Of a stretch of DNA of 8,735 nucleotides, positions 1 through 5,903 are shown piece by piece. The stretch is taken from the NCBI GenBank assembly GCA_016212245.1, contig JACRGU010000181.1, positions 1-8,735 on the forward strand, in the 5' to 3' direction. The DNA comes from Nitrospirota bacterium (GTDB taxonomy: Bacteria; Nitrospirota; Thermodesulfovibrionia; Thermodesulfovibrionales; SM23-35). Position 1 is the first letter of the stretch. Each line of letters starts with the position of its first letter. Below the pieces are notes generated by a model. That model was not told where the DNA came from. It saw nothing but the letters and a program-made list of their open reading frames with translations, and did not search any database. The translations under genes and the position numbers were made by a program.

Positions 1-718
1 AGAGATATTTGTATCAGAACCAAGGGAAGAGCGGAGAAAATATCTGGAGCATACATACAGGATAAAGACAACACCATCTAATAGAGAGGTGGCATCCTCA
101 TGCAATATAATAATCCTTGCCATTAAGCCTCAGGATATGGCTTCAGTCCTTGATGATATAGCAGACTTAATAACAGATGATAAAACAGTGGTATCAATTG
201 CTGCAGGGATAACATTTTCTTATCTTCAGTCAAAGCTTAAGACAAAAAAACTAATAAGGGTTATGCCCAATACTCCTGCCATTGTTCAAGAAGGGATGTC
301 TGTTATGTCATTATGTGAGTGTTTCTCTGATAGAGACATATTGACTGTCAGGGATATATTTATGTCCATTGGAAAAGTAATAACACTGCCTGAAAAATAT
401 ATGAATGCAGTTACTGCATTGTCAGGCAGCGGCCCTGCATTTATTGCACTTTTTGTAGAGGCGATGGTAGAGGCGGGTGTAAGGATAGGGTTAAGCAGGG
501 ATAATGCCTCTGAGCTTGCTATTCAAACATTGTCAGGCACAGCAAAGCTCCTCGATACAGGGATGTCTCCTGAAAAACTCAGGGAGATAGTGACATCGCC
601 AGGTGGAACAACAGAGGCAGGTCTTAAGGTATTTGAGGAAAGAAGGTTTAAGGAGATCGTTATTGCTGCAATTGAGGCAGCAACGAATAGGGCAAAGGGA
701 TTAGGAGGTGAAGGATAG
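1..718 (+). CDS. proC: Pyrroline-5-carboxylate reductase, 5'-truncated by window edge
   Basis: ProC reduces 1-pyrroline-5-carboxylate to L-proline with NAD(P)H, the last step of proline synthesis, in the cytosol. The frame is open from base 2 to the TAG at 716-718 (238 codons), so the GTG at base 89 is internal and the true start lies before the window. About 30 N-terminal residues are missing compared with the usual length near 270, including the glycine-rich Rossmann loop. Visible family motifs are LAIKPQ, VVSIAAGI, RVMPNTPA, the C-terminal dimerisation/active-site signature around TALSGSGPAF, then SPGGTTEAGL near the end. The next gene starts directly after the stop, and proC-yggT-divIVA is a common bacterial gene order. 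Family assignment is very secure; only the 5' end is unseen. Confidence 0.96.
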   Translation, partial: EIFVSEPREERRKYLEHTYRIKTTPSNREVASSCNIIILAIKPQDMASVLDDIADLITDDKTVVSIAAGITFSYLQSKLKTKKLIRVMPNTPAIVQEGMSVMSLCECFSDRDILTVRDIFMSIGKVITLPEKYMNAVTALSGSGPAFIALFVEAMVEAGVRIGLSRDNASELAIQTLSGTAKLLDTGMSPEKLREIVTSPGGTTEAGLKVFEERRFKEIVIAAIEAATNRAKGLGGEG

Positions 719-1030
719 ATGTTTATATTTGCCAATTTATTACTTGCTGTCGCTAATATACTCAACATAGTGCTTACTGTCTATATGTGGATAGTAATTA
801 TTTCAGCACTGATAAGCTGGGTTAATCCTGATCCATACAATCCTATAGTCAGATTCCTGCATGCTGTTACAGAACCTGTATTGAGGCCAATCAGGAGGCG
901 TATTGGATACGGAATAGGTATTGACATATCACCTATGGTTGTAATACTCGCTATATTATTTGTAAAGTATTTCCTGATAAAATCTTTGATAGAGCTTGCC
1001 TATAAATTGAAAGGGGGTAGCCTTATATGA
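719..1030 (+). CDS. yggT: YggT family small integral membrane protein
   Basis: This 103-residue protein belongs to the YggT/Ycf19 family of small inner-membrane proteins. Their exact role is unclear; they have been linked to osmotic tolerance and, in plastids and cyanobacteria, to organising membranes or division. Two hydrophobic segments are visible at about residues 3-35 and 68-95. They flank the conserved loop SWVNPDPYNPIVRFLHAVTE followed by the basic stretch PVLRPIRRR, the family signature. The ATG directly follows the proC stop and has a strong Shine-Dalgarno site (GGAGGTGA, 703-710) within the end of proC. Its TGA overlaps the ATG of the next gene (ATGA), so translation of proC, yggT and divIVA is probably coupled. 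Confidence 0.93.
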   Translation: MFIFANLLLAVANILNIVLTVYMWIVIISALISWVNPDPYNPIVRFLHAVTEPVLRPIRRRIGYGIGIDISPMVVILAILFVKYFLIKSLIELAYKLKGGSLI

Positions 1031-1506
1031 GAATCACACCGCTTGATATCCAGCAGAAACAATTCCCAATGAAGTTCAGGGGATTTGATGTTGAGGAGGT
1101 ATATGCATTTCTTGAGGTGATAAGGGAGGAGATGGAGGAGCTCCTGAGAGAAAATGCATCCCTTAAGGAGAGCGTGCATAGGTTAGAGAACCAGATTAAA
1201 GAATACAAGGATATGGAGACAACATTGAGAGAGACACTTATGACTGCCCAGCAGATGGTCGAGGAGTATAAGACAAATGCGAGGAAAGAGGCAGAGCTCC
1301 TTGTGAAGGAGGCAGAGCTCAGGGCGGATGCGATGCTGAAGGAGGCACAGGAGAAGGTTATAAAGATTCACGAGGATATTGTTGACCTGAAGGGAATAAG
1401 GCGACATTTTAAGGAAGAGGTAAAGAGGCTAATAGAGAGCCACCTCAGGATGCTTGAGCATGACAAGGAGAGAGAAGGGGAAGAGACGGGTGAGGCTTCG
1501 TCGTGA
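1027..1506 (+). CDS. divIVA: DivIVA domain-containing coiled-coil protein
   Basis: This 159-residue DivIVA-family protein is of a type that typically binds curved membrane at poles or septa and recruits partners. The first ~30 residues carry the family head motif (MRITPLDIQQKQF, then RGFDVEEVYAFLE). Residues ~30-130 are rich in Glu, Lys, Leu and Ala with heptad-like spacing, consistent with a long coiled coil. The start has a good Shine-Dalgarno (AGGGGG, 1012-1017) and overlaps the yggT stop by 4 nt. The last few residues (EASS) and the stop fall in a short dispersed repeat shared with the hisS start, so the C-terminal tip is probably not ancestral. In this proC-yggT context a morphogenesis or division role is likely; the exact partner cannot be read from sequence. 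Confidence 0.92.
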   Translation: MRITPLDIQQKQFPMKFRGFDVEEVYAFLEVIREEMEELLRENASLKESVHRLENQIKEYKDMETTLRETLMTAQQMVEEYKTNARKEAELLVKEAELRADAMLKEAQEKVIKIHEDIVDLKGIRRHFKEEVKRLIESHLRMLEHDKEREGEETGEASS

Positions 1507-1544
1507 GATTTCGTCGAGCTCAGTCAAGACGCTCAGCCGAACGG
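1497..1544. repeat. Short dispersed repeat spanning the divIVA stop and hisS start
   Basis: This stretch contains TTCGTCGAGCTCAG, then GCTCAGCCGAACGG, with a partial internal duplication of TTCGTCG. It resembles the widespread intergenic repeat type built around CTTCGACAAGCTCAG..CGAACGG that occurs in many copies in several bacterial phyla. The resemblance is recalled from general knowledge, not searched. It covers the overlapping GTGA that ends divIVA and begins hisS, and encodes an arginine/serine-rich extension at the start of HisS (residues 1-14) with no counterpart in typical HisS proteins. Confidence 0.65.
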
Positions 1545-2825
1545 TATAGCGCACTGAAGGGCATCCAGGATATCCTGCCTCCTGATATCTATATATGGCA
1601 GAGGGTTGAGGAGACTGCGAGAGAGATATTCTCCGCATACGGTTTCCAGGAATTACGAGCACCGATAATCGAGGCGACCGAGATATTTATAAGAAGCATA
1701 GGCGAAACTACCGATATTGTCGAAAAAGAGATGTATACATTCTCTGATAAGGCAGGGAGAAGTATTACCCTTCGGCCAGAAGGGACTGCCCCTGTTGTCA
1801 GGTGTTATGTAGAGAATCACCTTTATAACCTCCCTTCGCCGCAGAAGTTTTTTTACTCAGGTCCAATGTTCAGATATGAAAGGCCCCAGGCAGGCCGTTT
1901 CAGACAGTTTTTTCAGATAGGTGTTGAGGCATTCGGGACATCTGACCCAAAGCTGGATGCTGAAATATTCTCAATGCTCAGACTTTTTATTGAGAGACTT
2001 GGTCTAAAAGGGCTTAATTTTGAGGTGAATTCCATCGGCTGCGAGAAATGCAGACCTGATTACAGAAAGGCCCTCCTGAATTTCTTCTCAGGGAGGATTA
2101 ATGGATTGTGTCCTGATTGCAAAAGGAGATACGAGTATAACCCACTCAGGATATTAGACTGTAAGGTGGATGTATGTATAGAGCTCAGGAAGGGTGCACC
2201 GAGGGTGATGGATTTTCTATGCAATGAATGCAGGGAACACTTTAATGCACTTCTTTCTTTGCTAAAATTACTTAATGTCCCTTATGTTATAAACCCTGAT
2301 ATGGTCAGGGGACTTGATTATTATACGAGGACAACCTTTGAGGTTACAAGTGAACAACTCGGCGCTCAGAATGCAGTGGCTGCAGGTGGCCGTTATGACA
2401 GGCTTGTTGAGGAGTTTGGAGGCCCTCCTACACCTGCAATTGGTTTTGCAATAGGGATGGAAAGGCTTGTAGCCTTGCTCCGAACTCCGACTCTGAATCA
2501 AGTTCAGGGCGAACTCCGAACTCCTGCACCGGAGATTTTTATTGCCACAATCGGAGCACCTGCAGAGAAAGAAGGCCTTGTTATTGCAAATAGACTCAGG
2601 GAGAAGGGGATATGGGTTGAAGTCGGATATGCTGGTAATTCCTTAAAGAGTCAACTGAGAAGGGCAGACAGATTATCTGCAGGTTATGTCCTGATAATAG
2701 GCGACGATGAGATTAGCTCCGGGAAATTGAAATGGAAGCGGCTCTCAGATGGAAGCCAGGGCGAGATACTATTCCAGGAAGTATATGATTTCTTTTTTAA
2801 AAATCTAAGACTAATACAATCTTAA
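1503..2825 (+). CDS. hisS: Histidyl-tRNA synthetase
   Basis: This class II synthetase charges tRNA-His with histidine in the cytosol. Residues ~17-320 form the catalytic core: the N-terminal ALKGIQDILPPD, motif 1 around ELRAPIIEATEIF, motif 2 FRYERPQAGRFRQFF, the histidine-binding loop RGLDYYTRT (269-277), and motif 3 GGRYDRL..GFAIGMERL. An insertion domain holds two CxxC pairs (CEKC and CPDC), as is common in bacterial HisS. The last ~95 residues are the anticodon-binding domain. At 440 residues it is slightly long, explained by an N-terminal extension (about residues 1-14) and a 12-residue insert (about 327-338), both repeat-derived. No other good start precedes the core, so the GTG at 1503 is chosen; it overlaps the divIVA stop by 4 nt, with a weak GAGG 7 nt upstream. 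The stop lies 6 bp from the convergent tatD-like stop, leaving no room for a separate terminator. Confidence 0.96.
   Translation: MRFRRAQSRRSAERYSALKGIQDILPPDIYIWQRVEETAREIFSAYGFQELRAPIIEATEIFIRSIGETTDIVEKEMYTFSDKAGRSITLRPEGTAPVVRCYVENHLYNLPSPQKFFYSGPMFRYERPQAGRFRQFFQIGVEAFGTSDPKLDAEIFSMLRLFIERLGLKGLNFEVNSIGCEKCRPDYRKALLNFFSGRINGLCPDCKRRYEYNPLRILDCKVDVCIELRKGAPRVMDFLCNECREHFNALLSLLKLLNVPYVINPDMVRGLDYYTRTTFEVTSEQLGAQNAVAAGGRYDRLVEEFGGPPTPAIGFAIGMERLVALLRTPTLNQVQGELRTPAPEIFIATIGAPAEKEGLVIANRLREKGIWVEVGYAGNSLKSQLRRADRLSAGYVLIIGDDEISSGKLKWKRLSDGSQGEILFQEVYDFFFKNLRLIQS
2478..2524. repeat. In-frame dispersed-repeat insert in hisS with 11-bp direct repeats
   Basis: A perfect 11-bp direct repeat (CTCCGAACTCC) occurs at 2478-2488 and 2514-2524, exactly 36 bp apart. 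Between the copies lies GAATCAAGTTCAGGGCGAAC (2495-2514), a variant of the AAGCTCAGGGCGAAC-type dispersed repeat. The period equals 12 codons, so frame is kept. The insert encodes LRTPTLNQVQGELRTP, between the motif 3 helix and the anticodon-binding domain, where ordinary HisS proteins have a short linker. Confidence 0.7.
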
Positions 2826-2831
2826 CCATTT

Positions 2832-4325
2832 TTACCCTACTACATCAAGCTCTCTGACGCGGATCTTGACACCTAAATCCTCAGCAATCTTTTTGCATTT
2901 CTCGATGTCCACGCCTTTAAGTGTAACAACCGTAACCTGCACTTCAGGTATAAATTTCTTGGCCTCTTTTGTGAAAGAGAGGACTTCTCTGAAGGCATTT
3001 TTGAAGATAGGCCTGCAGATTCTATTGTATGTCTCTTCATCATGTGCATCGAGGCTTATCGAGATACTATCAACAATGCCTTTAAGCTCAGGAAGGATAT
3101 TTCTCCCATTTATAAGATTTCCATGACCATTTGTATTGATCCTGACCTTCCCATTATTCTGTTTTATCCATCTCGCAACACCCTTAACCAAATCAAGTCT
3201 CAGGAGTGGCTCTCCATAACCACAGAATACAACCTCTCTGTATTGTGATGGGTTACCTACCGCATCTTTAAGCTCTTCCTCTGCAGGTTCGTATGAAAGC
3301 CTCAGGTTGTGGCCTTTAACATAGTCTGTGTGGAATCTCACACAAAAGGAGCATCTATTTGTGCAGCGATTTGTGATATTAAGATAAAGGTTACCCCTTA
3401 TCTTATAAGCTATTTCACCTGTTTCAGGCAACTGACCTATCCTAAATAGTCGTTTTGCATTCAGGGTTGTAATCCTTGCGAGGTCCTCTGCTGTTATACC
3501 CCTGAGTTCTGCAATCGTCCTCGCTATATGTACAAGATAAGAAGGCTCATTCCTCTTTCCCCTGAATGGCTCTGGTGTTAGATATGGTGCATCTGTTTCG
3601 ATAAGCAGATAATCATCAGGTATTGCCCTTGCAATCTCCCTCAGCCTTCTAACATTCTTGAATGTTACAGGTCCTGCTATGGATATATAAAACCCCATTG
3701 CCATAGCCCGCTCTGCCATATCCATATCACCAGAAAAGCAGTGTAAGACACCTTTATTTATTCCAGACTCCCTGATGATTTCAAGGGTATCTTTTTTTGC
3801 CTCCCTGTTGTGTATGACTGCTGGAAGACCTGTCTCTCTTGCAAGCACAAGATGTTTTCTAAAAACCTCTCTCTGAATATCCCGCGGTGAATTCTCATAG
3901 TGATAATCGAGACCTGTCTCTCCAATGGCAACTACCCTCTTAGAGCTCAGGGCCCAGGGCCCAGAGCCCAGACCTTCACCCCCTCCCTTTCCCTCCCCCC
4001 TCGAGGGGGAGGGTTGGGTGGGGGGGCTATGTTCTATATTCTGTCCTCTTGCCCATTCCTTTATCTGATTAAATATCTCCTCTGTGAAGTCCTTTGCATC
4101 ATGGGGATGAATGCCGATGGCAGCGTATATAATATCATATTTTTCTGAGAGTTCTATTGCACTTCTGCAACTTTCTAAGTCAGAGCCTATTGTAATTATC
4201 GCCTCGATACCTGCATCCTTTGCCCTCTCGATAACATTTTCTCTGTCTGGATTGAATTCATCCATTTCGAGATGGCAGTGAGTATCTATTAAACTATGCA
4301 CCGAATTTCTTGAGTCTGCCTGCAT
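2832..4325 (-). CDS. TatD family nuclease fused to a TatD-associated radical SAM domain
   Basis: Residues ~11-298 are a TatD-type metal-dependent hydrolase (DNase-like TIM barrel). Visible ligands are the HxH of IDTHCHL (H16, H18), E136 in GETGLDYH, H172 in VIHNREA, H195 in LHCFSGD and D245 in ETDAPYLTPEP. Residues ~310-497 are a radical SAM domain with CxxxCxxC (C321, C325, C328) for the 4Fe-4S cluster, a GEP-like motif in FCGYGEP, and SISLDAHDEETYNRI. This half matches the family described as a TatD-linked radical SAM protein, here encoded as one polypeptide. Residues ~98-128 are a Pro/Gly/Ser-rich insertion encoded by repeats. The ATG at 4325 overlaps the upstream gene by 32 nt. A GTG at 4299-4301 would start the protein as MHSLIDTHCHL, closer to normal TatD, with an 8-nt overlap; neither has a clear ribosome site. 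The radical SAM substrate is unknown. Confidence 0.92.
   Translation of the reverse strand: MQADSRNSVHSLIDTHCHLEMDEFNPDRENVIERAKDAGIEAIITIGSDLESCRSAIELSEKYDIIYAAIGIHPHDAKDFTEEIFNQIKEWARGQNIEHSPPTQPSPSRGEGKGGGEGLGSGPWALSSKRVVAIGETGLDYHYENSPRDIQREVFRKHLVLARETGLPAVIHNREAKKDTLEIIRESGINKGVLHCFSGDMDMAERAMAMGFYISIAGPVTFKNVRRLREIARAIPDDYLLIETDAPYLTPEPFRGKRNEPSYLVHIARTIAELRGITAEDLARITTLNAKRLFRIGQLPETGEIAYKIRGNLYLNITNRCTNRCSFCVRFHTDYVKGHNLRLSYEPAEEELKDAVGNPSQYREVVFCGYGEPLLRLDLVKGVARWIKQNNGKVRINTNGHGNLINGRNILPELKGIVDSISISLDAHDEETYNRICRPIFKNAFREVLSFTKEAKKFIPEVQVTVVTLKGVDIEKCKKIAEDLGVKIRVRELDVVG
3942..3969. repeat. 7-bp tandem repeat (four units) inside the tatD-like gene
   Basis: Four consecutive heptamers read AGAGCTC, AGGGCCC, AGGGCCC and AGAGCCC, followed by a partial fifth (AGA). 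Read on the minus strand it encodes the segment GSGPWALSS. It directly adjoins a C/G-rich palindromic repeat, so the two were probably acquired together or successively at a tolerant surface loop before the conserved VVAIGETGLDYH motif. Confidence 0.8.
3975..4026. repeat. C/G-skewed palindromic repeat inserted in frame in the tatD-like gene
   Basis: The plus strand has runs of C (3978-4000) followed by runs of G (4003-4026). At the centre CCCTCCCCC (3991-3999) pairs exactly with GGGGGAGGG (4005-4013) around CTCGA, and the flanking C-rich and G-rich tracts extend the imperfect symmetry. On the coding strand it gives PPTQPSPSRGEGKGGGEG, the kind of product seen when the common CCCTC...GAGGG dispersed repeat is translated. 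Reading frame of the host gene is maintained. Confidence 0.8.
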
Positions 4326-5502
4326 TTGCGAGGGCTAAGGGCATGAGATTAACTGTGAGGAATATGCCGAGTTCCCCTTTTATGCATTCCCTTTCAGTAA
4401 ATGCCTTACAGGTACCACCGAGTACATATGGAGACTTCAAAAGCAGGGGCACAGGATGCCAGCTATGGCTTTTAAGCACAGAGGGTGTTGAATGGTCTCC
4501 TGTGATGGCGAGTACATCAGGGTTAAGACTGAGTATCTCGGGCAGGAGTTTATCGAACTCCCCAATCTTCGATGCCTTTCCCTCGAAGTTCCCATCCTCA
4601 CCATAAGAGTCAATTTTCTTCACATGCAAGAAGAAAAAGTCATAGTCATTATAGCTCTTTTTGAGGAGATCAATTTCTTCTTTTATATCCCCTTTAATTG
4701 CAGGTGCATCCATTCCAATCAATCTCGCAAGACCACGATACATGGGGTATGTGGCAATGCATAAAGATCTCAGTCCATAGGTTTCCTCGAAATGGGGGAT
4801 ATCAGGCACCTGTGAAAATCCTCTAAGAAGTATGAAGTTTGCCCTTGGGTCGTTTTTTATAGCCTCAGAGATGCTCGAGATTAATCTTTCAGCAATCCTT
4901 GCAACTCGCTCTGCATGCGGTGTTTCAGGGGTGATATTGATTGATGGTTTTCCTTCTTTCTGTGGGTCAGTGTCTTTTATTGATGCAGAGCCCTGTGGTA
5001 GTGGCTCAGGGAACCTGAGGACAATAGCAAACCTGTGCTCCATCCCTAGCGCAAATATTATCTCAGCATCATCAATCTTTCTTATTTTTTCCTGCAGTCT
5101 TTCTGTGATCTTTCTGCTTTCATTCGTAGGAATCCTTCCTGCGCGCCTGTCCTTAATGATGCCATCTTCGATGGTCGCATAATTTGCCCTTATAGCAACA
5201 TCTGTCTTCTTTAACTCTACTCCAAGACCGAGTGCCTCGAGCACCCCCCTCCCTATCTGCCACTCAATCGGGTCATAGCCAAATAGCGATAGGTGTCCTG
5301 GTCCACTTCCAGGGGTTACTCCCATGGCAACAGGGATGTGAAGCCCGCATGCAGATTGTATTGCGAGTGCATCGAGATTCGGTTTATTTGCAATATCAAG
5401 CTCTGTCTTTCCGTTTACAGGGAGCCCTCCAAGCCCATCGAGGACTATGAGGAGTATTTTTGTGTTGTTTTTCTGGATTAAATCCTTAATCAATTTCTGC
5501 AT
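4294..5502 (-). CDS. apgM: Cofactor-independent phosphoglycerate mutase, archaeal-type (ApgM family)
   Basis: This 402-residue member of the alkaline-phosphatase-like metalloenzyme superfamily most resembles the ApgM proteins, which interconvert 3- and 2-phosphoglycerate in glycolysis/gluconeogenesis. Motifs in order are LLIVLDGLGGLP (metal ligand D22), TPGSGPGHLSLFGYDP (likely phosphoryl-accepting S66), IKDTDPQKEGKP (176-186), HVKKIDSYGEDGN (293-305), ITGDHSTPS (D336, H337) and SWHPVP (H349). The length is normal. Position 302 is Glu where many relatives have a metal-ligand His. A closely related subfamily has been proposed to act as homoserine kinase, so that role cannot be excluded. The ATG at 5502 is the first start after an in-frame stop but has no obvious Shine-Dalgarno; a 9-bp inverted repeat lies 15 bp upstream. 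The downstream TatD/radical SAM gene overlaps its 3' end, implying one transcript. Confidence 0.9.
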   Translation of the reverse strand: MQKLIKDLIQKNNTKILLIVLDGLGGLPVNGKTELDIANKPNLDALAIQSACGLHIPVAMGVTPGSGPGHLSLFGYDPIEWQIGRGVLEALGLGVELKKTDVAIRANYATIEDGIIKDRRAGRIPTNESRKITERLQEKIRKIDDAEIIFALGMEHRFAIVLRFPEPLPQGSASIKDTDPQKEGKPSINITPETPHAERVARIAERLISSISEAIKNDPRANFILLRGFSQVPDIPHFEETYGLRSLCIATYPMYRGLARLIGMDAPAIKGDIKEEIDLLKKSYNDYDFFFLHVKKIDSYGEDGNFEGKASKIGEFDKLLPEILSLNPDVLAITGDHSTPSVLKSHSWHPVPLLLKSPYVLGGTCKAFTERECIKGELGIFLTVNLMPLALANAGRLKKFGA

Positions 5503-5516
5503 GATAAAGGAAATAT

Positions 5517-5545
5517 TACTTGAAATGGGTAAGGGTTTTCAAGTA
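5517..5545. promoter_or_regulatory. Perfect inverted repeat in the divergent intergenic region
   Basis: TACTTGAAA (5517-5525) and TTTCAAGTA (5537-5545) are exact reverse complements separated by 11 bp. Arm centres are 20 bp apart, about two helical turns, as expected for a site bound by a dimeric regulator. It could equally form a 9-bp hairpin in the apgM leader RNA, ending 15 bp from the start codon. It sits between divergently transcribed apgM and the Fis-type gene. The rest of the 134-bp gap is AT-rich with no convincing -35/-10 pair at standard spacing. Confidence 0.5.
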
Positions 5546-5625
5546 GCACGTAATTCATTATTGCAAAATCAAATTTCTTATGATAAAGTTCTCTCACACA
5601 CCCACTTTCACATTTTAAATTGGAA

Positions 5626-5630
5626 CGGAG
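5626..5630 (+). promoter_or_regulatory. Ribosome binding site supporting the GTG start of the Fis-type gene
   Basis: CGGAG lies 6 nt before the GTG at 5637. It supports this non-ATG start for the small Fis-type protein, for which no ATG exists upstream of the conserved helix-turn-helix. Confidence 0.55.
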
Positions 5631-5636
5631 TTCTTT

Positions 5637-5876
5637 GTGGACAAAAGGGATTTATCAATAAAGGAGTTTCTCGAAGATAAGCTGAATCGCTATCTGAAAG
5701 AAATGACAAAGCTTGAAAGCTGTAACCTCTATGATACTGTGCTTTCAGAGGTCGAAAAGGCACTTATCGCAATAGTGCTTAAGGAGACGAAAGGCAACCA
5801 GCTCAAGGCAGCAAAGACCCTCGGGATAAACAGAAACACTTTACGGGCAAAGATAAAAGAGTATAAAATTAAATAA
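5637..5876 (+). CDS. Small Fis-type helix-turn-helix protein
   Basis: This 79-residue protein has a C-terminal half (about 38-79) that is a Fis/NtrC-type DNA-binding domain: VEKALIAIVLKETKGNQLKA followed by AKTLGINRNTLRAKIKEY. This is the classic pattern of two helices, a turn at LGI, and a recognition helix starting NRNTLR. Residues 1-37 are charged and probably helical, in the position of the dimerisation helices of Fis. No receiver or AAA+ domain is present, so it is a stand-alone nucleoid-type or local regulator rather than a sigma-54 activator. It starts at GTG with CGGAG 6 nt upstream, diverges from apgM, and lies 27 bp before the flavoprotein gene, so it may control its own cassette, possibly through the inverted repeat at 5517-5545 (inference). 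Confidence 0.82.
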   Translation: MDKRDLSIKEFLEDKLNRYLKEMTKLESCNLYDTVLSEVEKALIAIVLKETKGNQLKAAKTLGINRNTLRAKIKEYKIK

Positions 5877-5903
5877 CGGCAAGGGGAGGTAGGGTCATCC
5901 TGT

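Noticed and set aside
89..91. GTG at 89 as the proC start
   Set aside because: The frame is open to the window edge with ProC-like sequence before it, and the product would lack the nucleotide-binding N-terminus.
3991..4013. Strong palindrome read as an intrinsic terminator
   Set aside because: It lies in the middle of an intact coding frame on the other strand and has no following T-run, so a dispersed repeat fits better.
3942..4026. Repeat tract considered as a CRISPR array
   Set aside because: Units are 7 bp and contiguous, with no unique spacers.
5232..5481. Plus-strand open frames antisense to apgM
   Set aside because: They are composed of low-complexity shadow translation of a well-conserved gene and have no family motifs or ribosome sites.
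5546..5567. Sigma-54 promoter-like pair GCAC ... TTGCA upstream of the Fis-type gene
   Set aside because: The spacing between the GC-containing elements is about 6 nt too long for a -24/-12 promoter and the first element lacks the GG.
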